This document shows positions 26,212-35,604 of a stretch of 63,664 nucleotides of DNA, in pieces. The notes beneath the pieces were generated by a model. It did not search any database. It had not been told where the DNA came from and saw nothing but the letters and a program-made list of their open reading frames with translations. Source of the stretch: Burkholderia sp. WSM2230. Lineage in GTDB: Bacteria > Pseudomonadota > Gammaproteobacteria > Burkholderiales > Burkholderiaceae. Each line of letters begins with the position of its first letter. Position 1 is the stretch's first letter. The translations under genes were made by a program, and so were the position numbers. Location of the stretch: assembly GCF_000472445.1 (NCBI RefSeq), contig NZ_AXAJ01000024.1, positions 160 through 63,823 of the forward strand, read 5' to 3'.

Positions 26212-28176
26212 TCATGCCTCCCGCCATACGCAGACACCGCCAGTGGCGAGCTGCGGCTGTCCCAGCAGGAAGGTCGCATTGGCCGGCACGGGAACCTGCA
26301 CATGCTCTGCGCCAAAGTTGAACGCGAAGTTCAGATCCGCGCGACGCCGGATGCGCAAACCCTCCGGCAGCAATTGCGTCGCGATGCCGGCTTCCTGCGC
26401 GGCCTGCTGCAGCACCGTGCGATGCAATCCGTGCGAAAGCCAGCCGGCCACGTAACGAACGCGCCCATGAGCGAGAATTGCGGGCCACGTGTCGGCGAAT
26501 TGCGCATGTATATGCGTCTCGCCGTTGGCACGCACGTGCTCGCGCCAATGGAGCGCGACGCCATCCATGCCGCCAATCGAAACGGCAGGCGCGAGCGACG
26601 AACGCAAGCTCTCCACTTCGAGCACCTGCATCGGCAGCACACGTTGCAGCGCGCCGGGCGGCAGGTTGTCCGGAATCGCAAATGCGCTGGTTTTCGAGCC
26701 GCTGCGCGGACCGAACACCCATTGCGCGGAACCGCGCTCGATCTGCTCGACCAATGCGTCGTCGATCACGGCAAGGCTCGGCACGACCACGAGCCGATAC
26801 GGCGAGAGGTCGGCCTTGCTCGAGACTATGTCCACGTCGAGCCCGAGCTCGCGCAGCGACTCGTAATAGTCGAAGACCAGCGTCTGATAATCGAAGTCCT
26901 TGCCGTGGCGCTGAATCTCGAACATCCACTGCGTCTCGTAGTCGAACAGCACCGCAGTAGCCGCATGTGCAGGAGCGTCGAGTCGAGCGAACTCCGCTAC
27001 GGAGGCAATCTCACGTGCCGCCTGTTGCACCTCGAGACCGCCAGGTGACAGTTCGTTGTTCGGCAGCTTGAGGCCCGAGTGCATCTGTTCCTGCGCATAC
27101 GGGCACTGACGCCAGCGGAAATACGACACCAGTTCGGCACCATGCGCGAAGGCTTCGTAAGCCCACAACCTGACCATGCCTTTGGCGGGCACCGGATTCC
27201 ACGGCGCCCAGTTGACGGGGCCCGCCTGCTGCTCCATCACCCAGAAACGCCCGCGGCCGATTGCGCGGTAACGGTCGTGATCGAATGCGGATACATCGGG
27301 ATGTGCAGTGCGCGCGTAACGGGCCTTCTGCTCCTCGGGCAGCGCAATCGATTCGGTGCGCGCAATCGGATAGCTGTCCCATGCAGCGACGTCGAGCGCC
27401 TTGTCTTCGGCAAAGCGGTAATGATCGAACGTCGTGAAGAAGCCCATGAAGTTGTGCAGCACGTCGGCCGCCGGCGCGTGGCGGCGCAACACATCAACCT
27501 GCTCGCGATGAAAACCCGCCACCTCGTCCGACATGAAGCGGCGAAAGTCGAGCAGATGAATCGGATTGGCATCCGTCGGTGTGAGGTTCGGCAATTCGAC
27601 GGCTTCGAACGACGCGTACTCCATGCTCCAGAACACGTTGCCCCACGCGTCGTTGAGTGCTGCGACCGTTTCATAGCGTCGACGCAGCCATGCTTGAAAG
27701 CCCTTTAACGCAGCGGCCGAATAGCTCGGCACCGTCTCGTGACAACCGAGTTCGTTATCCGTTTGCCAGGCGACAATCGAAGGATGCCGCCCATAACGAT
27801 GCGCCATTGCAGTGACGATACGCAGACACTCGCGTCGATAGGTTTCGCTGCAAACATCGTAATGACGCCGCGAGCCGAAATTCCAACGCGTGCCGTCGGC
27901 GCGCACGGGGAGCACATCTGGATGAGCGTCGATCAACCACTTCGGCGGCGAAGCGGTCGGCGTGCCAAGCACCAGTTTCAGCCCGGCATTCGCGAGCGTG
28001 GCAATCGCTTCGTCGAGCCATTCCCACACGAATTCGCCAGCGCACGGTTCCATCCGGCTCCACGCAAATTCGGCGATACGCACGTGCGTGATGCCGAGCT
28101 CGACCATACGCTCAGCGTCGTCGGCCCACATCGTGCGCGGCCATTGTTCCGGGTAATAGCAGACACCAAGTTGCAT
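26212..28176 (-). CDS. beta-galactosidase, glycoside hydrolase family 42
   Basis: 654 residues. The TIM barrel begins at once (MQLGVCYYPEQWP), with no signal peptide, so the enzyme is cytosolic. The acid/base is Glu142 in WQTDNELGCHET and the nucleophile Glu315 in FWVMEQQAGPVNW. A trimerisation domain and a short C-terminal beta domain follow. GH42 enzymes split galacto-oligosaccharides from galactan into galactose. Between the ABC permease and galactanase genes, it fits hydrolysis of imported oligosaccharides. Confidence 0.92.
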   Translation of the reverse strand: MQLGVCYYPEQWPRTMWADDAERMVELGITHVRIAEFAWSRMEPCAGEFVWEWLDEAIATLANAGLKLVLGTPTASPPKWLIDAHPDVLPVRADGTRWNFGSRRHYDVCSETYRRECLRIVTAMAHRYGRHPSIVAWQTDNELGCHETVPSYSAAALKGFQAWLRRRYETVAALNDAWGNVFWSMEYASFEAVELPNLTPTDANPIHLLDFRRFMSDEVAGFHREQVDVLRRHAPAADVLHNFMGFFTTFDHYRFAEDKALDVAAWDSYPIARTESIALPEEQKARYARTAHPDVSAFDHDRYRAIGRGRFWVMEQQAGPVNWAPWNPVPAKGMVRLWAYEAFAHGAELVSYFRWRQCPYAQEQMHSGLKLPNNELSPGGLEVQQAAREIASVAEFARLDAPAHAATAVLFDYETQWMFEIQRHGKDFDYQTLVFDYYESLRELGLDVDIVSSKADLSPYRLVVVPSLAVIDDALVEQIERGSAQWVFGPRSGSKTSAFAIPDNLPPGALQRVLPMQVLEVESLRSSLAPAVSIGGMDGVALHWREHVRANGETHIHAQFADTWPAILAHGRVRYVAGWLSHGLHRTVLQQAAQEAGIATQLLPEGLRIRRRADLNFAFNFGAEHVQVPVPANATFLLGQPQLATGGVCVWREA

Positions 28177-28212
28177 GAGAGAGTCTCGTTGTGAGTGACG
28201 TCGAATGGCCGG

Positions 28213-29064
28213 TCAGCCCTTGCTTGCACCAAAGGTCAGGCCGGCGACGAAATGCTTCTGCATCGCGAAGAACATCAATACGGAAGGCAGCGCGGCGAGC
28301 ACAGAGCCGGCGGCCACCAGATTCCAGGCGGTCGTCCATTGCCCCTTGAGTGCGGCGACGCCCACGGTAATCGGCGCGGCTTCGTCGCCTTGCGTGAGAC
28401 ACAGTGCCCAGAAGTAGTCGTTCCAGACAAAGGTAAACACGAGGATGCCGAGCGCGGCGAGCGCTGGACGAATCAGCGGCAAGACGATGCGCCAGTAGAT
28501 GGTCCATTCGCTTGCGCCTTCCACGCGCGCCGCCTCGATCATTTCGAACGGCAACTGTTTGATGAAGTTGCGCAGAAACAGCGTGCAGAAGCCGGTCTGA
28601 AAAGAAACATGGAAGATCACGAGCGCCCACACACTATTGAACAGGCCGAACTTCAGCGCCATGTCGCGCACTGGAATCATCAGGATCTGGATCGGCACAA
28701 AATTGCCGGCCACGAAGCCGAGAAGAATCACGGTATTGCCGGGAAAGCGATAGGTGGCCAATGCAAAGCCCGCCATCGACGCGAGCACAATCGCGCCGAG
28801 TACCGAAGGCACCGTGATCAGCACGCTGTTCGCGAAGTAATGCAGCATCGGTGTCTGCGTGAGCGCGGTGCCGTAGTTTTCGATCAGCGCGAAATGTTTG
28901 GGCCATGTCCAGTAATCGCCTTGCGAAAGCTCGTCGGAAGAACGAATCGACGTGACGAGCACAGCCAGCATCGGCAACAGCCAGACTAATAGCGCGATCG
29001 GCAAAGACGCCTTATAAAGCGCACGATTGAGCGGTTTCCAGCGTTCGACAGGAAGCGGATACAT
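28213..29064 (-). CDS. carbohydrate ABC transporter permease, MalG type
   Basis: 283 residues, inner membrane. The first helix is LPIALLVWLLPMLAVLVTSI, about six hydrophobic segments follow, and the EAA loop is EMIEAARVEGASEWTIYWRIVLPLIRPAL, which contacts the ATPase. It forms the sugar importer with the MalF-type permease 18 bp upstream. The GH42 gene follows after 36 bp. Galacto-oligosaccharides are the inferred substrate from the enclosing galactan operon. Confidence 0.9.
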   Translation of the reverse strand: MYPLPVERWKPLNRALYKASLPIALLVWLLPMLAVLVTSIRSSDELSQGDYWTWPKHFALIENYGTALTQTPMLHYFANSVLITVPSVLGAIVLASMAGFALATYRFPGNTVILLGFVAGNFVPIQILMIPVRDMALKFGLFNSVWALVIFHVSFQTGFCTLFLRNFIKQLPFEMIEAARVEGASEWTIYWRIVLPLIRPALAALGILVFTFVWNDYFWALCLTQGDEAAPITVGVAALKGQWTTAWNLVAAGSVLAALPSVLMFFAMQKHFVAGLTFGASKG

Positions 29065-29082
29065 GACGCGTGACTCCTGTAA

Positions 29083-29988
29083 TCAGCGTTCTTCGCGCAG
29101 CATGCGGCGCAAATGGAACACGATGTAGATGAGCATGATGGCGAACAGCACGACGGCAATCGCCGCGGAATAGCCTTCGCGGTAGTACTTGATGGCCTGG
29201 TCGTACATGTAATAGGCGAGCACGGTGGAACTGTCGAACGGGCCTCCGCCGCTCATCACCGCAATGAGGTCGAAGCTGCGCAGCGCGCCGATCACGGTGA
29301 GCACCACTGCCATGAAAGTGGCGGGCCGCAATTGCGGCAGGATCACGTGCCACAAAAGACGCAAGCCTTTTGCGCCCTCCATGCGCGCGGCCTCGACCAC
29401 TTCAGGGTTGATGCCTGTGAGGCCGGTTAGGTACAGCACCATGCAGAATGGTGTCTGCGGCCACAAGGCGGCGAAGATAATGCCGAACGTCACCGTCTTC
29501 GGGTCGCCGAGCACAGGAATGCCGTGGCCGACAATCAAGCGCAGCAGGCCGAAGCCGGGATCGTAGAACCAGCTGAACACCACACCGACCACCACGCCGG
29601 ACAACACGAACGGCGCGAAGAAAAGCGACTTCATGACACGCATGCCGCGAATGTGCTGATTTAGATAAAGCGCGAACAGCAGCCCCAGCGGCGGCGCGAG
29701 CAGGAACAGCGCGAGCCACAGCACATTGTTCTTTAGCGCTATGTAGAAGGTATCCGCGTGAAATAGCTCGACGTAATTGTCGAAGCCCGCAAATGTCTTC
29801 GCCGTCATGCCGTCCCAATGATAAAAGCTCAGCGAAATGCTGCTGATGATTGGATAGATCACGCATAGACAAAACAACGCACAGCCCGGCAAAAGAAATA
29901 GCAACGCCGCGCGATGCTGATGACGGCGCGTCGTCGAGACGTGACGATGCCGGGCCGCGGGTAGGCGGCGCGCTGCGGAATGAGACAT
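29083..29988 (-). CDS. carbohydrate ABC transporter permease, MalF type
   Basis: 301 residues, inner membrane. A basic N-terminus precedes the first helix (ALLFLLPGCALFCLCVIYPIISSI). The EAA loop reads EVVEAARMEGAKGLRLLWHVILPQL. The start MSHSAARR at 29988 is preferred to an upstream ATG at 30018, which lies inside the hairpin at 30018-30045 and lacks a ribosome binding site. It is the partner of the MalG-type permease downstream. Confidence 0.88.
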   Translation of the reverse strand: MSHSAARRLPAARHRHVSTTRRHQHRAALLFLLPGCALFCLCVIYPIISSISLSFYHWDGMTAKTFAGFDNYVELFHADTFYIALKNNVLWLALFLLAPPLGLLFALYLNQHIRGMRVMKSLFFAPFVLSGVVVGVVFSWFYDPGFGLLRLIVGHGIPVLGDPKTVTFGIIFAALWPQTPFCMVLYLTGLTGINPEVVEAARMEGAKGLRLLWHVILPQLRPATFMAVVLTVIGALRSFDLIAVMSGGGPFDSSTVLAYYMYDQAIKYYREGYSAAIAVVLFAIMLIYIVFHLRRMLREER

Positions 29989-30017
29989 GGATCGAGCCTC
30001 GTCGGAAATCGAAAGCA

Positions 30018-30045
30018 TGCGCCGGCGCAGTGTGGCGCCGGCGCA
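30018..30045 (-). other. perfect 11-bp hairpin after the sugar-binding-protein gene
   Basis: TGCGCCGGCGC (30018-30028) pairs with GCGCCGGCGCA (30035-30045) around six bases. It lies 7 bp past the stop codon of the binding-protein gene and before the permease genes, with no T tract. A processing or stabilising hairpin that keeps binding protein in excess is the likely role, as for malE-malF. Confidence 0.55.
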
Positions 30046-30052
30046 GCGGACC

Positions 30053-31306
30053 TTACTTCGTGTAGATGCGTTTGCGCGTCGTTTCGAGGCGCGCCAGTAT
30101 CGCGTCGAGTTGCGACGGGTCGCTATAGAACTGCTGCATCGCTTTCATGCCTTCGTCGGCCATTTCTTTCTGCATGTCGCGATCGTAGAACTGCGCAATG
30201 CCGCCTTTCGTGTTGGCGAGCGTCTGGAAGCCCACCTTCGAGATCGCGTCTTCAGGTTCGGCTGCCTGACTGTTGGAAGGCAATTGTCCCCAGCCGCGCG
30301 CGAGATCCGCGTTGATTTGCGGCTGTTCCATGAAGGCAAGCAGCCTGCGCGCGTCGGTCTTGTTCTTCGCCTTTGCCGGAATCAGAAGCACGTTGACCGG
30401 GCCGTCTTCGGCCATCGGTACATTCGCGTCGATCACCGGGAAGCGGAAAAAGCCCGTTTGCGGCTTCACGGATGCAGGAATGCTCGCGGAGAAGAACGTG
30501 CCCATCAACATCATCGAGGCTTTGCCGCTGACGAGAAACGGTGCGATTGAATCGAGATCGTAGGAGAGCGCGTTGTCGATGTAGTAGTGATCGTCGATCA
30601 ACGTTTTCCACGCGGTGTAGACCTTTTTCACGCGCGCATCGGTGTACGGAATTTGTCCCGCCATCAGTTGCTGGTGGAACGCGTTGCCGTTAATGCGAAG
30701 GTCCAGATAATCGAACCATGCGGCAAGTGTCCAGCTGTCGCGAGCGGCGACCGCGATGGGCGCAACGCCACTCGCTTTGAGCTTCTTGCACGCGTCGAGA
30801 AATTCGTCCCACGTCTTGGGCTCGCCCTTGATGCCCGCCTTCTCGAACAGGTCCTTGCGATAGAAGAAGCCATAAGCGTCGTAGCCGAGCGGCGCCGCGT
30901 ACTGCTTGCCCTTATACGTCGATGCTTCCTTCACCGATGCATATTGCTGCGACCAGCCGTTCTTGTTCCAGTCCGGCGTGAGGTCTTCAAGCAGGCCACG
31001 TTGCGCGTAATACGCCATGCGCTCCCCGTCGTGCCACGACACTACATCCGGCGGATCGGTCGCGAGCCAGCCGCCCATCTGCACCTTGTACGCTTCCTCG
31101 GTGATGTAGGTCACTTTCAGATCGACGTCGGGATTGGCTTTCTTGAACTTGTCGAACGCGTCCTGCCACGTCGAGCGTTGATTGCCGCGCGCCGACACGT
31201 TGACGGTGAGCGTGGCGGCGTCGGCCGCGACATGGCCGAGCGAGCCGGCAATGAGCGCGGCTGCAACCGACACGCGCGCAAGACGGCGAAGGCGAAGAGC
31301 AATCAT
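30053..31306 (-). CDS. sugar ABC transporter substrate-binding protein (family 1)
   Basis: 417 residues. The Sec signal peptide is RRLARVSVAAALIAGSLGHVAADAA. The mature fold is that of extracellular solute-binding family 1 (TWQDAFDKFKKANPDVDLKVTYI, PDVVSWHDGERMAYYAQRGLLEDLTPDW). AGGAG precedes the ATG at 31306. It would capture galacto-oligosaccharides made by the GH53 enzyme, a role inferred from its place in the operon between the ATPase and permease genes. Confidence 0.9.
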   Translation of the reverse strand: MIALRLRRLARVSVAAALIAGSLGHVAADAATLTVNVSARGNQRSTWQDAFDKFKKANPDVDLKVTYITEEAYKVQMGGWLATDPPDVVSWHDGERMAYYAQRGLLEDLTPDWNKNGWSQQYASVKEASTYKGKQYAAPLGYDAYGFFYRKDLFEKAGIKGEPKTWDEFLDACKKLKASGVAPIAVAARDSWTLAAWFDYLDLRINGNAFHQQLMAGQIPYTDARVKKVYTAWKTLIDDHYYIDNALSYDLDSIAPFLVSGKASMMLMGTFFSASIPASVKPQTGFFRFPVIDANVPMAEDGPVNVLLIPAKAKNKTDARRLLAFMEQPQINADLARGWGQLPSNSQAAEPEDAISKVGFQTLANTKGGIAQFYDRDMQKEMADEGMKAMQQFYSDPSQLDAILARLETTRKRIYTK

Positions 31307-31432
31307 CTTTTGTCTCCTTGACTACCTTGTTGGCTGGCAGCGAATGGCTGCCAACGTTGTGAACCGCTCTATGGCGGAATCCAGCGTGAAAAACCGGCTA
31401 TGGCTTGCGGCCATGCATGCAGAGCGGCGCAA

Positions 31433-32572
31433 TCATGCAGCAACGCGCTCGGGGTCGAACGTGCTACGGCGCAGCGCGATACCTTGTGCGTCGAACAGAT
31501 GACACGCGTGAGGCGGCACATGAATGCGCATGCGCTCGCCGGAGCCGACAGACGAATCGCCCGGCGCCTTGGCCACGAGCGAGCCCGCCGCGTGATCCGC
31601 GTGAATGTAGCTGTGCTCGCCGAGCCGCTCCGCGAGCAGCGTTGTGCACTGAATGAATTGTTCATCGCCGTCCAGACGCAAATGCTCTGGACGCACGCCG
31701 AGCGTGACGCGCTCACCGCGCTGCAGGCGCCGGCCATCGACGTAAGCGGTCAACTGCTCGCTTCCTTGCGCGAGCGTCACCAGGACCTTGCCCGGTTCTA
31801 TCAAATCGACCACGCCGTCGATAAAGTTCATGCGCGGCGAGCCGATGAAGCCCGCGACGAAACGCGAGTTCGGGTGGTGATACAACTCGAGCGGTGCGCC
31901 GCTCTGTGCGATGCTTCCGAATTGCTCCGCATCGGCGCCCGCATGCAGCAGTACGATTCTGTCCGCGAGCGTCATCGCTTCGACCTGATCGTGCGTGACG
32001 TAGACCACGCTCGCATCGGCAAAGCGCTGGTGCAGACGCGCGATCTCGACACGCGTCTGTCCGCGCAATGCGGCGTCGAGATTGGACAGTGGTTCGTCGA
32101 ACAGAAACACACCCGGCTCCCGCACAATCGCCCGGCCAATTGCCACACGCTGGCGCTGGCCACCGGACAGCGCTTTCGGATAACGGTCGAGCAGCTCGTC
32201 GAGTTGCAGAATGCGCGCGGCTTCGCGGACCTTGCTGTCAATCACGCTCTTCGGCTGCCTGGCGAGCTTCAGACCGAACGCCATGTTGTCGAACACCGTC
32301 ATGTGCGGAAACAGCGCGTAGCTCTGGAAGACCATCGCGACGCCGCGCCCGGCCGCGGGCACGTCGTTCATCAGGCGGCCGCCGATATGCAATTCGCCCG
32401 CGCTTACATCCTCCAGACCGGCAATCATGCGGAGCAAGGTTGACTTGCCGCAGCCGGAAGGGCCGAGAAACACACAGAACTCGTGCTGCGCGACTTCGAG
32501 ATTGACGCGCCGGATCACCGGCGCGTGGCCGCCGTATGACTTCTCCACGTTGGATAGACGAATGGACGCCAT
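31433..32572 (-). CDS. sugar ABC transporter ATPase, UgpC/MsmK type
   Basis: 379 residues. Walker A is GPSGCGKSTLL, the Q-loop FQSYALFPHMTV, the signature LSGGQRQRVAIGRA, Walker B VFLFDEPLSNLDA and the switch His YVTHDQVEAMTLADR. A C-terminal TOBE/regulatory domain includes VTLGVRPEHLRL. It energises the MalF/MalG-type permeases. It is the first gene of the galactan operon; the ATG at 32572 has AGAGG upstream, and two LacI-type operators lie just before it. Confidence 0.92.
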   Translation of the reverse strand: MASIRLSNVEKSYGGHAPVIRRVNLEVAQHEFCVFLGPSGCGKSTLLRMIAGLEDVSAGELHIGGRLMNDVPAAGRGVAMVFQSYALFPHMTVFDNMAFGLKLARQPKSVIDSKVREAARILQLDELLDRYPKALSGGQRQRVAIGRAIVREPGVFLFDEPLSNLDAALRGQTRVEIARLHQRFADASVVYVTHDQVEAMTLADRIVLLHAGADAEQFGSIAQSGAPLELYHHPNSRFVAGFIGSPRMNFIDGVVDLIEPGKVLVTLAQGSEQLTAYVDGRRLQRGERVTLGVRPEHLRLDGDEQFIQCTTLLAERLGEHSYIHADHAAGSLVAKAPGDSSVGSGERMRIHVPPHACHLFDAQGIALRRSTFDPERVAA

Positions 32573-32587
32573 GGTTGCCTCTCGAGG

Positions 32588-32603
32588 ATTTAATCGCTTA
32601 AAT
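32588..32603. promoter_or_regulatory. LacI-type operator ATTTAATCGCTTAAAT (copy 1)
   Basis: A 16-bp site with the central CG typical of LacI/GalR operators and outer arms ATTTAA/TTAAAT. It lies 16 bp upstream of the galactan operon start and is identical to copy 2 at 32644-32659. The divergent LacI gene begins at 32825. Confidence 0.8.
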
Positions 32604-32643
32604 TCCAAGCAAAAAATAGTTGGCGAACCCTTGTGCGAAGGGC

Positions 32644-32659
32644 ATTTAATCGCTTAAAT
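32644..32659. promoter_or_regulatory. LacI-type operator ATTTAATCGCTTAAAT (copy 2)
   Basis: Same 16-bp sequence as copy 1, 56 bp further upstream (start to start). The match continues for TC on the right side of both. The promoter of the galactan operon probably lies between or over the two sites, so the repressor could block it or form a short loop. Confidence 0.8.
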
Positions 32660-32824
32660 TCGAGGTCGGGCGCGAAAGCCATATTGAGTGTCTCCTGTTC
32701 ACCGCGATTCGTGTACAGCACGCGAAGGCGGCTGGTCCAAAGTTGTGCTTTCCAGCAAGTTATCAATGTCGCTCGCTGCTTGCAACATCTGAAGCGCGCT
32801 CCCTGAATTTGGGATAACAAGAGA

Positions 32825-33841
32825 ATGGTCACCCTGTCTGAAGTCGCAAAGCGCGCGCACGTCACTGCCGCCACGGTATCCAACGTGTTGCGCAATCGCG
32901 AGAAAGTCCGCCCCGAAACAGCGGAGCGCGTGCTGAAAGCCATTGCGGATCTGGGCTACCGGCCGAATCTGAACGCGCGCGCACTGGCCGAGGGCCGCTC
33001 GTCGACGCTTGCGTTGATGCTCTCGAACATATCGAACCCGTTCTACCCTGAGTTCGTACTGGCTGCCGAACGGGCCGCGCGCAAAGCCGGTTACTTCCTG
33101 ATGGTGTGCAATACCGACGACGACGCCGAAATAGGCCGCGCTTATCTGAACCAGATCGCGGGCACCCTGGCGGACGGTGTGCTCGTGATGAATACCGACA
33201 TCGCGATCAACGACCTGTGCGCGTCGGCTACGCACAGTGCGCCGATCCTGCTGGCCATGTGGGAACACCCGGAAACGCCGCCCGCACTGCCTTGCATCGC
33301 CGTGGACTTTGCGCGCGCCGGCGAGCTGGCCGCGCGGCATCTGCTCGAACTGGGCCATCGTGAAGTGGGCCTGCTGATCGGCGACGGTTGCGGCGGTCTG
33401 CAGGATGCGCGCTCCAACGGCTTTCGCGCGACCATGCGCGCCGCCGGCGTGGAATCGGATAACGCCGCGGTACTGCAGATACGCGACTCGATCGACGCCG
33501 GCTACGCCGCGTGCATGCAGTTGATGGCGGTGAAACCGTTCGTCACGGCTATCTTCGCGACCAACGACCTGCTTGCGATCGGCGCGGCGCAGGCCCTGAT
33601 CACACTGGGCCGCGCGGTGCCCGACGACGTGTCGGTTATCGGCATCACCGACATTCAGCTCGCACATCAGGTCCACCCCGCGTTGACCACGGTGGCGATT
33701 CAAACCCCGCAGATCGCTGAGTTGTCGATAGAAAGTCTGATCCGCCTGATTCAGACTCCAGAACGGCAACCGTCGATGGTGCTCGGGCCGCCGCCGCAAC
33801 TCGTGGTGCGCGCGTCGACAGGGCCGTGCCGCAGACGTTGA
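32825..33841 (+). CDS. LacI-family transcriptional regulator of the galactan operon
   Basis: 338 residues. The N-terminal helix-turn-helix and hinge read VTLSEVAKRAHVTAATVSNVLRNREKVRPETAERVL, then NARALAEGRSSTLALMLSNISNPFYPEF. A periplasmic-binding-protein-like sensor domain follows (DGVLVMNTD, HREVGLLIGDG, FATNDLLAIGAAQAL). It is divergent from the galactan operon with two matching operators in the gap. It is probably a repressor released by galactose or a galactobiose-like inducer, which is inferred. Confidence 0.92.
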   Translation: MVTLSEVAKRAHVTAATVSNVLRNREKVRPETAERVLKAIADLGYRPNLNARALAEGRSSTLALMLSNISNPFYPEFVLAAERAARKAGYFLMVCNTDDDAEIGRAYLNQIAGTLADGVLVMNTDIAINDLCASATHSAPILLAMWEHPETPPALPCIAVDFARAGELAARHLLELGHREVGLLIGDGCGGLQDARSNGFRATMRAAGVESDNAAVLQIRDSIDAGYAACMQLMAVKPFVTAIFATNDLLAIGAAQALITLGRAVPDDVSVIGITDIQLAHQVHPALTTVAIQTPQIAELSIESLIRLIQTPERQPSMVLGPPPQLVVRASTGPCRRR

Positions 33842-33850
33842 TGCGGACAC

Positions 33851-33869
33851 CGCTGAGCAACGCTCAGTG
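33851..33869 (+). terminator. weak hairpin after the LacI gene
   Basis: CGCTGAGC (33851-33858) pairs with GCTCAGTG (33862-33869) around AAC, with one G-T pair. The following ATTAGC lacks a proper T tract. It starts 10 bp after the LacI stop codon. Confidence 0.35.
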
Positions 33870-34087
33870 ATTAGCGGCAGCCACTGCATTCAGCAGAATA
33901 TGCTGTGACGGCTCGAAAAAAACGATCTGCACGCCGTAGGCCGCTTTCTGAGGCGATTCATTGACTGCGCGACACGCGTAGCATCGGCTTATCGCATGGC
34001 CCCATGCATCCCGCCGCGCCACGCGGCGCAACACGGAAGAAACCGCACGCCCGATTCCGCGAAACGGGCAACCCAAGGAGCAACGCA

Positions 34088-35563
34088 ATGTCTCTCGCAT
34101 TGACGCGCAATGAACTGATCCGCCCGCTCAATTTCATCGACGGCCAGTGGATCGCCGCCGCAAACGGCGCGCGCTTTCCCGTGACCAATCCCGCAACGGG
34201 CGAAACGATCGTAGAAGTCGCAAACAGCAGTGCCGCGGACGCGCGCGCCGCCACCGACGCCGCCGCTCGCGCGCTGCCCGCATGGCGCAGCAAGCTTGCG
34301 CGCGAGCGCGCTGAAATTCTGCGCCGCTGGCACGCGCTGATCGTCGCGAACACCGAAGATCTCGCGAAGCTGATGTCGACGGAACAAGGCAAGCCGCTCG
34401 CGGAAAGCCGGGGCGAAGTCGCCTATGGAGCCTCGTATGTCGCATGGTTCGCCGACGAAGCAACGCGCATTTACGGCGACATCATTCCGCAGCAGCAGCG
34501 CGGCAAGCGCATGAGCGCAGTGAAAGAACCCATCGGCATAGTGGCCGCGATCACGCCGTGGAATTTCCCGCTCGCGATGATCGCCCGCAAGATTGCGCCC
34601 GCCCTCGCAGCCGGTTGCACGGTCATCGCAAAGCCCGCCGAAGACACGCCGCTCACCGCGCTCGCACTCGCTGCGCTTGCGCAGGAAGCGGGTGTGCCCG
34701 ACGGCGTGCTGAACATGCTGTCGGCTTCGCGCGAGCAAGGCATTGACGCCGTGGCCGACTGGCTTGCCGATGCACGCGTGCGCAAGATCACATTCACAGG
34801 TTCGACGCCGGTCGGCAAGCATCTCGCGCGCGAGTCGGCCGCCACGTTGAAAAAGCTCTCTCTGGAACTCGGCGGCAACGCGCCGTTCATCGTCTTCGAC
34901 GACGCCGATCTTGACGCAGCCGTCGCCGGCCTCATCGCGGCGAAGTTCCGCAATGGCGGACAAACCTGCGTGTGCCCGAATCGCGTCTATGTGCAGGCGG
35001 GTGTGTATGAGCGTTTCGCCGATCTGCTCGCGAAACGCGTGGCCGCGCTGAAGGTTGCGCCCGCAACGGATCCGGGCGCGCAAATCGGCCCGATGATCAA
35101 CGAGCGCGCCATCAACAAGATCGCGCGTCATGTGGAAGACGCCGTAAAACAAGGGGCAAACGTGTTGACCGGCGGCAAGCGCCTGAGCGAACTGGGCACG
35201 AACTACTATGCTCCGACCGTGCTGACCAACGCGCAGGACGGCATGCTCGTGTGTTGCGAAGAAACCTTTGGACCGGTCGCGCCGCTGTTCCGCTTCACTG
35301 ACGAAGCGCAAGCGCTCCGCCTCGCGAACGATACGCCGTTCGGTCTCGCCGCTTACTTCTATACGCAGGACGTGCGGCGCATCAACCGCGTGGCTGCGCA
35401 ACTGGAAGCAGGCGTAATCGGTATCAATGAAGGCGCGGTGTCGAGCGAAGCCGCGCCGTTCGGCGGTGTGAAGGAATCGGGCTACGGCCGCGAAGGCTCG
35501 AAGTACGGGCTCGACGACTATCTGTCGATCAAGTACCTGTGCCAGGGCGGCCTCGATCAATGA
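34088..35563 (+). CDS. gabD: NAD(P)-dependent succinate-semialdehyde dehydrogenase-like enzyme
   Basis: 491 residues of the GabD group of ALDHs. Motifs are NFIDGQWIAAANGARFPVTNPATGE at the N-terminus, ITPWNFPLAMIARKIAPALAAG for cofactor binding, LSLELGGNAPFIVFDDADLD for the general base, and NGGQTCVCPNRVYVQ for the catalytic cysteine with the second cysteine usual in GabD. AGGAG precedes the ATG at 34088. GabD oxidises succinate semialdehyde to succinate, but related members act on other short semialdehydes. It stands alone between LacI and a convergent HAD gene, so the substrate is not fixed. Confidence 0.82.
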   Translation: MSLALTRNELIRPLNFIDGQWIAAANGARFPVTNPATGETIVEVANSSAADARAATDAAARALPAWRSKLARERAEILRRWHALIVANTEDLAKLMSTEQGKPLAESRGEVAYGASYVAWFADEATRIYGDIIPQQQRGKRMSAVKEPIGIVAAITPWNFPLAMIARKIAPALAAGCTVIAKPAEDTPLTALALAALAQEAGVPDGVLNMLSASREQGIDAVADWLADARVRKITFTGSTPVGKHLARESAATLKKLSLELGGNAPFIVFDDADLDAAVAGLIAAKFRNGGQTCVCPNRVYVQAGVYERFADLLAKRVAALKVAPATDPGAQIGPMINERAINKIARHVEDAVKQGANVLTGGKRLSELGTNYYAPTVLTNAQDGMLVCCEETFGPVAPLFRFTDEAQALRLANDTPFGLAAYFYTQDVRRINRVAAQLEAGVIGINEGAVSSEAAPFGGVKESGYGREGSKYGLDDYLSIKYLCQGGLDQ

Positions 35564-35604
35564 GCCGTCGGGCTCGCGCTACGCGGGACCATTACCCTGC
35601 AGCG

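Noticed and set aside
33989..35560. 523-codon open frame on the minus strand
   Set aside because: Mirror frame of the GabD-like gene. No ribosome binding site or domain was found.
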